Shown here piece by piece: positions 9,469-17,231 of a stretch of DNA of 64,000 bases; the first letter of the stretch is position 1, and each line of letters starts with the position of its first letter. This stretch comes from CAZUNO01 sp964621445 [NCBI: Candidatus Hadarchaeota archaeon] (GTDB lineage: Archaea; CAYQAE01; CAYVLA01), in assembly GCA_964621445.1 (NCBI GenBank), contig CAZUNO010000012.1:1-64000 (forward strand). Direction: 5' to 3'. The notes beneath the pieces are model-generated. The model ran no database searches and was not told the origin of the DNA. It worked only from the letters and a program-made list of their open reading frames with translations. The position numbers and the translations under genes were made by a program.

Positions 9469-10701
9469 TTGAATTCCGTCCCCAAGGCAAAAACAATCCT
9501 CAGCCGGCATTATCTATGTGATTCCTGCCTGGGAAGGCAGTTCGCCTACTCCCAAGAAGATAAGACCAACGAGGAACTCGGAAAGCAAATCAGGGAAGCG
9601 GCTAGAGAGGGGAGCGAGGGAGATCAGGTAAATCACTGCTATATCTGTCATCCCCTCAGAACCCAGCTTGAGACCCTGCATAAACAGGCGCCCAAAAGAA
9701 TGAAGAATATCCAATGTAACACCTTCCTGGTTGGCATTAGCATATCCGATGAGACGGTGAATAAGGAGGATGAGCTGAGGATGAGACACTCCCTTCTGGA
9801 CAGCGAATCCCTTAAAAGGGAACTCAGCAGGGAACTCGGCAAAAGTCTCTGCCGGGAGCTTGATCTCGAGATCGATTTTGAGAATCCAGATATTGCCATG
9901 ATATTCGACCTTTCCAGCCAACCACCAAGGCTTAAGCTTCAGATCAACCCCCTCTTCATCTATGGTCGTTACAAAAAGCTGGAAAGAGGCATCTTCCAGA
10001 GCCAACGATATTGTGAGAACTGTCATGGCAAGGGATGCGAGCAGTGCCTTTTCACGGGATACAAATCGGAGGATACCGTTGAAACCATGATAACCAGCCA
10101 GCTCGTTAAGGCCTTTGAAGGGGAGGACACCAAGTTTCATGGGGCTGGGCGAGAGGATGTAGACGCGCTTATGCTGGGTGACGGCAGGCCTTTCGTTGTG
10201 GAGATCCTGAAGCCCAGGGTCCGTAATGCCGATCTTGAAAAGTTGGAGAAGCAAATAAACGATAAATGGGAGGGCAAACTTGAGGTCACCGATCTAAGGC
10301 CCTCCTCGAGAAATGAGATGCAACAAATCAAGACTGGGAGATTTGACAAGAGTTACGAAGCTTCTTTCTCATTTTCTGGGACCGTTGAGGAATCGGACAT
10401 CGATAATATTCAGGAAGAGGTGAAGGGAACGGAAATAAGCCAGAAGACGCCCCTGCGGGTTCTCCAAAGACGCAAGAATACTACTCGGAAGAGGATGGTC
10501 AAGGACCTGGAGATACTTGAAATCGATTCCGATGCGGGGACTGGTCGGGTTCGACTAACCAGCGAAAGTGGGTTCTATGTAAAGGAATTCATGACCGGCG
10601 ACCAGGGAAGAACCAAACCTAATATGAAGGACCTATTGGGGGTGTGTGATCTGAAGGTAGAGTCCCTAGATGTGGTGAGGATCCACGACGAGGAAAGTTA
10701 G
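9469..10701 (+). CDS. pus10: tRNA pseudouridine synthase Pus10
   Basis: 410 residues. The N-terminal accessory domain has zinc-type cysteine pairs (C17/C20 in CDSCLGR and a second pair in CYIC). The catalytic domain contains GAGREDVDALMLGDGRPFVVEI, where the aspartate of REDVD is the expected nucleophile. Archaeal Pus10 makes pseudouridine 54 and 55 in the T-loop of tRNAs. A TTG at 9469 is the only start in register; the nearby GTG at 9461 runs into a stop. A TATA-like ATACTTAAAG lies about 50 bases upstream. In many archaea this gene sits directly before rpl21e; here 4 kb of other genes separates them. Confidence 0.92.
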   Translation: MNSVPKAKTILSRHYLCDSCLGRQFAYSQEDKTNEELGKQIREAAREGSEGDQVNHCYICHPLRTQLETLHKQAPKRMKNIQCNTFLVGISISDETVNKEDELRMRHSLLDSESLKRELSRELGKSLCRELDLEIDFENPDIAMIFDLSSQPPRLKLQINPLFIYGRYKKLERGIFQSQRYCENCHGKGCEQCLFTGYKSEDTVETMITSQLVKAFEGEDTKFHGAGREDVDALMLGDGRPFVVEILKPRVRNADLEKLEKQINDKWEGKLEVTDLRPSSRNEMQQIKTGRFDKSYEASFSFSGTVEESDIDNIQEEVKGTEISQKTPLRVLQRRKNTTRKRMVKDLEILEIDSDAGTGRVRLTSESGFYVKEFMTGDQGRTKPNMKDLLGVCDLKVESLDVVRIHDEES

Positions 10702-10747
10702 AATCGCGGAGCCAGTTCGATACACTCCGGCAATTCAGGAAAGAGAT

Positions 10748-12031
10748 GTGGTAGTTGTGGGCGGAGGGCCTGCCGGAATAGCGGCTGCCGTGGCCTCCGC
10801 CCGAGCTGGAGCCGACACCCTGCTGGTGGAAAGATATGGGTTCCTGGGCGGAATGATGACCGCGGGATTGGTGAACTCCGTAAACGGTTTTAGAAATCAG
10901 GGAGACCCCTCCCCCCAGGCAGTTGCCGGAATTGCGCTTGAATTCGTGAAAAGGATGGAATCGTTGGGAGGGGCTTACCTCCCGGAGAAGGTCCCGTATT
11001 GCGTCATTATCGAGCCCGAGGCCGCCAAGAAGGTGGCCGTGGAGATGGTCCAGGAATCTGGAGCCTCGCTATTGGTGCACACCTTGGCCACCTCCCCGAT
11101 TAAGGAGGGGAATAAATGCTCGGGAGTGGTGGTTGAGAACAAATCCGGTAGAAGGGCCATTCCTGCCGATGTAGTTGTGGACTGCACTGGAGATGGTGAC
11201 ATGGCCGCGCGCTGCGGTGCCAGCTATCAAACCGGGAGATCTGATGATGGAAAAACTCTCCCAGCTCAGATGCTATTCAAGCTGGATTCGGTGGATCTTG
11301 ACGCTTTCTCGAACTGGGTATACAGGCACAAATCGGAACTCAAGCCCCTGTATGACATCGAGCCCCTGGATAAGGTACAGGAGGCGGCCATCGAGGGGAG
11401 ACCATTTGGCGTTTCCGGCTTGAAGATGGAGAGCCAGACCTTCTCATGTGTTACTTGGAGGGACTGGGCTCTTTTTTGGGCCACGGAGCCCGTGGTTATT
11501 GATGGTACTAGGGGGGATGGATTGTCAAAAGCGGAGGAGAAATCCAGGTCCCAGGTATGGAGCCTAGCGGAGAGTCTCAGGGAAATACCCGGATTCGAGA
11601 ATTCTCATCTCCAGCAGTCGGCCGTCCAGTTAGGAGTTAGGGAAACCCGAAGGATAACCGGCGAATACATAATCGATAAAGAAGATGTTCTGGAAGGGTC
11701 GACCTTTGAGGACTCCGTCGCCGTGGGGGCAAATCCAATGGCTTGCCTCGAGGAGAGGAGGATATTGAACCATCCGGGATTTGAGATACCGTTCAGGTGT
11801 CTGCTCCCGCGTGAGATCGAAGGTATCGTCACCGCCGGTCGTTGCATATCCACCACCCACGAAGCTCACGGCTCCACCAGAGCCATAGCAACTTGCATGG
11901 CAACTGGAGAAGCTAGCGGTGCGGCCGCATCGCTCTCAATCGGCTCCGGTGTCATTCCACGACACCTCAGCATACCAAAATTGAGAGAGCATCTAGGGTC
12001 GCAAGGAGCCATTATCAACGTTGTTAATTGA
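10748..12031 (+). CDS. FAD-dependent oxidoreductase (FAD_oxidored family)
   Basis: At least 427 residues. A Rossmann dinucleotide-binding motif VVVVGGGPAG opens the protein, followed by the ERYGFLGGMMTAGLV segment typical of this flavoprotein family, DCTGDGDMAA in the middle, and a C-terminal FAD-contact region (IVTAGRCISTTHEAHGSTR). Substrate unknown. The GTG at 10748 falls on the first beta strand, whereas homologues carry about 15-20 further residues. The same frame is open upstream to 10679 and encodes an EPVRYTPAIQERDV-like lead that fits the family, but it contains no ATG, GTG or TTG. The true start may be a non-standard codon such as ATC at 10703, with GAGG nine bases before. The gene follows pus10 closely and begins the block inserted before rpl21e. 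Confidence 0.85.
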   Translation: MVVVGGGPAGIAAAVASARAGADTLLVERYGFLGGMMTAGLVNSVNGFRNQGDPSPQAVAGIALEFVKRMESLGGAYLPEKVPYCVIIEPEAAKKVAVEMVQESGASLLVHTLATSPIKEGNKCSGVVVENKSGRRAIPADVVVDCTGDGDMAARCGASYQTGRSDDGKTLPAQMLFKLDSVDLDAFSNWVYRHKSELKPLYDIEPLDKVQEAAIEGRPFGVSGLKMESQTFSCVTWRDWALFWATEPVVIDGTRGDGLSKAEEKSRSQVWSLAESLREIPGFENSHLQQSAVQLGVRETRRITGEYIIDKEDVLEGSTFEDSVAVGANPMACLEERRILNHPGFEIPFRCLLPREIEGIVTAGRCISTTHEAHGSTRAIATCMATGEASGAAASLSIGSGVIPRHLSIPKLREHLGSQGAIINVVN

Positions 12032-12089
12032 TTCATCACATTAACGCGTCTCAGGGAATGTGCCTTTGGAATTTTATGGAGGAGCTCCA

Positions 12090-13349
12090 TTGGAAGCTAA
12101 ACGCGTCCCCGTATCAAAGCATATGCTAATACCGGTTTTACTTCTACTCGCCCTGTCCCTAGGCTCCGCCAACGCCAAGGTCGATCAGGAGACCGGTTTG
12201 ATTCGAGTAATATCAATTGGAGAGTGTTTCCACCCCGAGACCCGCCTTCCCTACTTCCTTAGAGCGGATCCGAGAATAAGGTACCAGCCAGTTCCCACGA
12301 ATTGGTATGAAGGCACCTTTTCCGCCGTGGGCAGTTCCAGAGAGGACGCAGAGAAATTCCTTCGATTATACGTGCCACGCAACTATGAGCGCTTGATTGA
12401 ATCATATGACGTCATCCTCCTTTCGGATTTCGAGGTCGACATAATCAAGCCCTCCCTATTCGAATGGATGTCCAATGGCGTGGAGTTGGATGGTATGGGC
12501 ATCGGTAAGTATGAAATGAATTACGATCCATCCCACTGGCGGACATTCGATATATTCCGAGCTTCACCGCTTCACGAAGTCTTCCCAACCTTTCTGGTAA
12601 GTGGAAACGAGTTCTCAGGGATCGGAATTCGCGCCGTTGAGCTCTCGAGCACCGGAGATACATATCCCATATTTGACCTACCCAACATGCCTAACGGTCG
12701 TGTCCCGGTGGATATAGGAAGCGGGAAAGCAGGCTACGAGAGACCAAGACAGGGGTCAATGGTAATAGCGAGATATGTCCCCAACCGGGAACCGGCAATG
12801 ATCATCTGGGACTACGGCCTGGGAAGGGCCTTGAGCTGTGTGCCGGGACACGATACAATCGACTGGAGCCTCTCCGAGCACTGGCCATATACGGTTGACT
12901 TCTGGATTAACCAGGTGTGGTATCTAGCCAATCTGGAGATCTCCTTGGATATAGAGATACTGCACCAGTTAAGGGAAAACTCGATGTCCTACGCGATAGA
13001 GAGGGAGCTTGCCACCAGTTCCATTAACTTTGCGGAGAGGTTCGGGACTTCCACCGCATACCTCTATGAGAAGCTTTCCAAAGCGGATGAAATGAAGAAG
13101 GAAGCGGATCGCCTGTACCGGGAGAACCGGTACGAGGACAGCATGGAGAGGATTGAACAGGCATTTAGTGAGCTGGCCAGGATCGCTCAGGAGGCAGTTG
13201 AGGCCAAGAACACTGCCCTATTCTGGATATATGCCGTGGAATGGTTAGTGGTAACTGCTGCAGCGATGATTTCGGGATTTGCTCTATGGTCATTGATGAT
13301 TAAAAGGAGATTGTACTCTAGGGTTGAGATCACCCGGGCCAAGAATTGA
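12090..13349 (+). CDS. Secreted, membrane-anchored ThuA/GATase-like protein, paralogue 1
   Basis: About 419 residues. A signal peptide (MLIPVLLLLALSLGSANA) leads into a roughly 250-residue domain that resembles ThuA/class I glutamine-amidotransferase-like folds, with beta-strand motifs IRVISIGE and YDVILLSDFEVD and the shared LYVPRNYERL segment. A coiled-coil region (about 315-375) and a C-terminal transmembrane helix with a basic cytoplasmic end (MIKRRLYSRVEITRAKN) follow. I prefer the TTG at 12090 because GGAGGAG lies five bases upstream; the frame is open from GTG 12060. The next gene and the gene at 51730 are clear paralogues. Function unknown; the domain would face outside the cell. Confidence 0.75.
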   Translation: MEAKRVPVSKHMLIPVLLLLALSLGSANAKVDQETGLIRVISIGECFHPETRLPYFLRADPRIRYQPVPTNWYEGTFSAVGSSREDAEKFLRLYVPRNYERLIESYDVILLSDFEVDIIKPSLFEWMSNGVELDGMGIGKYEMNYDPSHWRTFDIFRASPLHEVFPTFLVSGNEFSGIGIRAVELSSTGDTYPIFDLPNMPNGRVPVDIGSGKAGYERPRQGSMVIARYVPNREPAMIIWDYGLGRALSCVPGHDTIDWSLSEHWPYTVDFWINQVWYLANLEISLDIEILHQLRENSMSYAIERELATSSINFAERFGTSTAYLYEKLSKADEMKKEADRLYRENRYEDSMERIEQAFSELARIAQEAVEAKNTALFWIYAVEWLVVTAAAMISGFALWSLMIKRRLYSRVEITRAKN

Positions 13350-13440
13350 TGAAAAATGGATCCATCAATCGGCTAAAGACCGAAGATATACTTTGGCTTC
13401 AATTTTATTAAGGAAAAAAGCAATTCTGTAAAGGGAAAAG

Positions 13441-14679
13441 ATGGGATCCCGATATCTACACCTTCTAGTTATCGCACTGACCATCAGCTATATCACCAGT
13501 GCAGTGGCTCAGGAAAAACCAAGGATCATCAAGGTGATAGGAACAGGAAAGGCCCAGAGCACACCGATACTTGCCTCCTGGTTCACCGCCGAGCCCTCAA
13601 CAGATGCCATAATATTCCCAACTAGAATTTACGGAGACATAACCTCCACCGATATCAAGAGACTGATGCGTATATACTTCCCACGCACATACAGGGACCT
13701 ACTCAATTACGAGTTCTATTTCATGGCCCAGGTGGAAATGCAATTCATCGGTCCCAAGCAAGAGAAATGGATATACGACGCCTTGACCGAAGGCCAGAAG
13801 GGCGCGGTAAACACCAGAAGCGTGATGAGCCAAGCCAAGCGCCGGAGCATTCCCTGGCGTGACAGCATAATCTCCGATGCATTCCCCAATGACGCACCTG
13901 CAGTCATTTCAAGCATCGATAAAAGGGAACCGGGCAAGCTGGTGATTAAGGACGAGCCAGATATCCCTAATATCATGAAAGCCTTCAAGGAACCGATAGA
14001 GGCCATTTTCCCCCAGTATGGCGGCCTGATTACAATTCCCAAACCGGGCTCTGTCATTCTATCCTACACCCAAAATAACGCCGGCCTCGGTCACCCCATC
14101 CCGGGACAGGTGGCCCACGTCTTCTACTGGCGATGGAATAGGTCGATAACCTTCACCTTCCAGGATATGGTCTATAACAGGTTCTGGAGTACCTTATACT
14201 CCACCGGGCAGGGAAACCCATACGCCCTTGACATCATCGCCAATATCGTTTGGTTCAGCACAGGGAGGGAAATCCCCAGGGATTCCTACAAAGTTCATGA
14301 TTTCAGGAGAAGTATGTACGAATTCCAAATTAAGAAAAACCTCCTGGTAAGTCTTCTGGATTTCGCCGAAAAATACGGCGCCAACCCCTCCGATGAATAT
14401 GACCAACTTGACCAGGCAGAATCAACCAAAACCACTGCAGCTAACTCCTACCTGGACGGAGATTTCGACATGGCCTATGATGAGATCCAGAATGCCTTAA
14501 GCAGGATGGCTGAAATAGAGGAGAAAGCTGCAGAACTGAAAGACCGAGCTCTGTTCTGGATCTATGTAGTGGAATGGATTGTCACAACCGGAATTTCCCT
14601 GTTTGCAGGTTTCATCCTATGGACCCTGATGATCCGACGCGCGCTCTACAGGGAAGTTGGGCAGACTCGTGCTTTCTAG
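13441..14679 (+). CDS. Secreted, membrane-anchored ThuA/GATase-like protein, paralogue 2
   Basis: 412 residues with the same architecture as its upstream neighbour: signal peptide (LHLLVIALTISYITSAVA), a GATase-like extracellular domain with IYFPRTYRDLL, a coiled coil, then ALFWIYVVEWIV and a transmembrane helix ending MIRRALYREVGQTRAF. The juxtamembrane segment is nearly identical in the three paralogues in this window, which suggests a common membrane partner or assembly. The ATG at 13441 has AAAGGGA upstream. A TATA-like TTTTATTAAGG lies about 35-45 bases before it, so it may have its own promoter. Function unknown. Confidence 0.75.
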   Translation: MGSRYLHLLVIALTISYITSAVAQEKPRIIKVIGTGKAQSTPILASWFTAEPSTDAIIFPTRIYGDITSTDIKRLMRIYFPRTYRDLLNYEFYFMAQVEMQFIGPKQEKWIYDALTEGQKGAVNTRSVMSQAKRRSIPWRDSIISDAFPNDAPAVISSIDKREPGKLVIKDEPDIPNIMKAFKEPIEAIFPQYGGLITIPKPGSVILSYTQNNAGLGHPIPGQVAHVFYWRWNRSITFTFQDMVYNRFWSTLYSTGQGNPYALDIIANIVWFSTGREIPRDSYKVHDFRRSMYEFQIKKNLLVSLLDFAEKYGANPSDEYDQLDQAESTKTTAANSYLDGDFDMAYDEIQNALSRMAEIEEKAAELKDRALFWIYVVEWIVTTGISLFAGFILWTLMIRRALYREVGQTRAF

Positions 14680-14851
14680 GTGTACTAACAAAACTGCACC
14701 TAACGCCTAAATATTTCAACTTTCTTGGCTTCATGGCCAGTTTGATAAGATATATTTATATTGAATTCCATGTGAATAATATTAGGTAATAAAGGGAGCC
14801 CTAGCTTTTATTTTACACGGGTTTCATCTACCCATTCTTTGGGTGTGCCAA

Positions 14852-15145
14852 ATGGTTGAACGATCAAGAGGATCGAGGTCAAAAACGAGAAGCAAGCTCT
14901 CAAAGAGAATCCGGGAAAAGGGAATGCCTAGAATACGGAGGGTTACTCAGGAATTCAGTCCAGGAGACCTTGTACACATAAAGCTCGACCCATCCGTTCA
15001 TAACGGCATGCCCCATCCAAGATTCCACGGACGTACGGGAGTAGTAACCGAAAAAAGGGGCCGGGCTTACGTAGTCCAAATAACAGATGGGAACAAAAAG
15101 AAGAAGGTCATAGTTGTCCCTGAACACATGCTCCCACAGAGGTGA
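14852..15145 (+). CDS. rpl21e: 50S ribosomal protein L21e
   Basis: 97 residues from the ATG at 14852, the usual length. The basic N-terminus (MVERSRGSRSKTRSKL), the middle PGDLVHIKLDPSVHNGMPHPRFHG and the RTGVV...RGRAYVVQI segment are characteristic. It heads the conserved archaeal cluster rpl21e-rpo4-DUF655-ksgA. A TATA-like CTTTTATTTTAC lies about 30-40 bases upstream, so the leader would be very short. The frame extends to a GTG at 14843, but the ATG matches homologues. Confidence 0.95.
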   Translation: MVERSRGSRSKTRSKLSKRIREKGMPRIRRVTQEFSPGDLVHIKLDPSVHNGMPHPRFHGRTGVVTEKRGRAYVVQITDGNKKKKVIVVPEHMLPQR

Positions 15146-15152
15146 TTTTCTC

Positions 15153-15656
15153 ATGCTTGCCAAGGAAACCCTATCCGAGAGGTATGTCACCACGTCAGAG
15201 GTCAAGGAGATACTGAAGAATAGGTCAGAGGACGATGAACTCAGATATGAACAGCGCACTGCATTGGATTATGCCACCAGATTCTCCAGGGCATCCGCAG
15301 ATGAAGCGAGAGGTATAGTGAATAGACTGGTTAACGAAATCGACGGCGTGAAGGAGCACCAAGCGGTGATGATAGTCAACCTACTTCCCGTGGATGAAGA
15401 TGACCTCGAGCTGATATTCGCCAAGGAGAGAATCCGTCTCGATCAGGACAAAATCGATTCCATCATGGAAATCGCCAATAGCACGCAGTTAATTGAACTG
15501 TCTGAGATCGAATCAGAGCTGGAGAAAAATCGGGTTGTAGAAGAGGAGACGGAAGAAGCTGAAGAAGAGGGCACAGAGAGCCAGGCGGAAGAGGAAATCG
15601 AGGAGAGCCAGGAGAATAGCGAGGAACAGCCCGAAGAGGCTGATGAGTCCAAGTAG
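15153..15656 (+). CDS. rpo4: DNA-directed RNA polymerase subunit Rpo4 (RpoF) with acidic tail
   Basis: About 167 residues. The first 115 or so (MLAKETLSERYVTTSEVKEIL ... EDDLELIFAKERIRLDQDKIDSIMEIA) are the Rpo4/Rpb4 HRDC-like fold, which pairs with Rpo7 to form the polymerase stalk. The remaining 45 residues are almost all Glu, Ser and Gln. Rpo4 is usually about 105-125 residues, so this tail is an addition. The ATG at 15153 has GAGGTGAT upstream and lies just after the rpl21e stop. Co-transcribed with rpl21e and DUF655. Confidence 0.92.
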   Translation: MLAKETLSERYVTTSEVKEILKNRSEDDELRYEQRTALDYATRFSRASADEARGIVNRLVNEIDGVKEHQAVMIVNLLPVDEDDLELIFAKERIRLDQDKIDSIMEIANSTQLIELSEIESELEKNRVVEEETEEAEEEGTESQAEEEIEESQENSEEQPEEADESK

Positions 15657-15671
15657 ATTCGGGGGATCTAG

Positions 15672-16229
15672 ATGTATGAGAAATATGCCTATGTCTTAGA
15701 CTACCTTAAGGAAGGGTATCCAGAAGATGACAGGCCCAGCTATCTGAAAGAACCCATACTTCAGCTGATTGGGGAGGAAAGATTCACTCTTCTTGAAGCA
15801 ACGCCGAAGCCAAAAGCCAAGATGAATGTCTACGATAGGGTTTTCGTAGGTAAAGAGGGCAGGAAAAAGATCGGCTTCATCAAGCGGCGTATTGCCAGTC
15901 AAGACCTCACCTCCGCGGCGAAGGTAGAGTTGCCCTATGTAGTGGACAAAATAGTGGAGGAGAGGGAGGATGATTTCGTGGAATGGTTCAACAAAGCCCC
16001 CTCCCTTACCACAAGGATGCACTCCCTTGAACTCTTACCCGGTATCGGGAAGAAGATAATGTGGGAAATACTGGACGAAAGAAAGAAAAAGCCCTTTCAA
16101 TCGTTCCAGGATATCGCGGATAGGATAAACCTGGTCTCCGACCCGAAAAAATCCATCGTAAAGAAGATCCTTTCCGAGATACAAGAGGAGGACAAGTACT
16201 TTCTTTTCGCTAACGTTATGAGGAAGTGA
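15672..16229 (+). CDS. DUF655 family protein
   Basis: 185 residues of a conserved archaeal family. The N-terminal half is probably an OB-like beta domain. The C-terminal half contains a helix-hairpin-helix (LELLPGIGKKIMWEILDERK, then FQSFQDIADRI), which suggests RNA or DNA binding. It is always close to rpo4 and ksgA, as here, with 15 bases to the first and its end overlapping the likely upstream start region of ksgA. The precise role is unknown. Confidence 0.9.
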   Translation: MYEKYAYVLDYLKEGYPEDDRPSYLKEPILQLIGEERFTLLEATPKPKAKMNVYDRVFVGKEGRKKIGFIKRRIASQDLTSAAKVELPYVVDKIVEEREDDFVEWFNKAPSLTTRMHSLELLPGIGKKIMWEILDERKKKPFQSFQDIADRINLVSDPKKSIVKKILSEIQEEDKYFLFANVMRK

Positions 16230-16269
16230 GCACATCAAGAAGACGGCCGACCTTCGGCCAAAAAGGGAA

Positions 16270-17025
16270 TTGGATCAATACTTCTTGACCGATAGACACT
16301 TTCTCCTATCTGAGGTTAGATTGGCCTCCCTCGAAGAGTCGGACACGGTTCTGGAAGTTGGGAGCGGAGACGGCAGGCTAACAGAACTAATAGCTGAAAG
16401 GGCTGGGAAGGTCATTGCAGTCGAACTAGACGACTCCCTAGCAGCCCATTTATCCAAAACGGCGCCGGAAAACGTCAAGGTCCTGAATCAGGATATACTA
16501 ACGGCCGATCTTTCCCATTTCAATAAAGTAATGGGAAACGTGCCTTATTCCATATCCTCTCCCTTGATTTTTCGTCTGCTGGAGCATGACTTTGAACTTG
16601 GAGTTCTTGCCTTCCAATATGAATTTGCCCTCCGTCTGTGTGCTAGGCCTGGATCCTCGGATTACTCGAGAATATCGGCCATGCTCGGTCTAATGACAAC
16701 AAAGGTCAAGTTGGCCCTCAAGATTCCAAGGAAAGCATTCTACCCGGTGCCAAATGTGGATTCCGCGGCTGTTCTTCTTTATCCTGACCCGGATGCAGAT
16801 CCCCCTGACGAAACCTGCAGAGAGATAATCAGGATGTTGTTCTGCCATAAAAAGAAAAAGGTAAAAAATGCGATCGAGGATTCGGAGAGGGACTTAAGGA
16901 AGACCTTCGGCATCGCACCGGATATGGTTTTGAATGCCCTGGAAGTCGATTTGGAGGGGCGGGTCTTTCGTATGGGTCCCGAGGAGCTCAGGTCCGCGTG
17001 TCGTTCACTGGAAGAGATCCTCTAA
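16270..17025 (+). CDS. ksgA: 16S rRNA dimethyladenosine transferase KsgA/Dim1
   Basis: At least 251 residues. SAM-binding motif I is VLEVGSGDGRL (27-37) and the adenine-methylase motif IV is NVPYS (about 90). It dimethylates two adjacent adenines in the 3' end hairpin of 16S rRNA during small-subunit assembly. The only standard start, TTG 16270, corresponds to the Leu of the conserved PKxxLxQxFLxD motif, so part of that motif lies upstream. The same frame, open from 16222, encodes LRPKRE before the TTG but has no ATG/GTG/TTG. ATC at 16234, ten bases after GAGG, is a candidate start. Confidence 0.92.
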   Translation: MDQYFLTDRHFLLSEVRLASLEESDTVLEVGSGDGRLTELIAERAGKVIAVELDDSLAAHLSKTAPENVKVLNQDILTADLSHFNKVMGNVPYSISSPLIFRLLEHDFELGVLAFQYEFALRLCARPGSSDYSRISAMLGLMTTKVKLALKIPRKAFYPVPNVDSAAVLLYPDPDADPPDETCREIIRMLFCHKKKKVKNAIEDSERDLRKTFGIAPDMVLNALEVDLEGRVFRMGPEELRSACRSLEEIL

Positions 17026-17231
17026 GGGGGTTTCATCCAATGGAGACCGAATGCGTTCCACAATTTTTCCTAGCATCTAACGTATAATTTAGTGAGCTGG
17101 ATCTCGAGATGTGGGAGAGTAGATCGTCGGATATCGGGAAATGACCCGATTTCAACTTCCCCTCCATTTTCATTAACAGGGTCATGACTCGATGAAAGAA
17201 TATAATATGAGGCTTGACAGCTAGAAAGTGA

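Noticed and set aside
9514-10254. 246-residue minus-strand open frame
   Set aside because: It is the antisense shadow of pus10, which has clear catalytic motifs on the plus strand.
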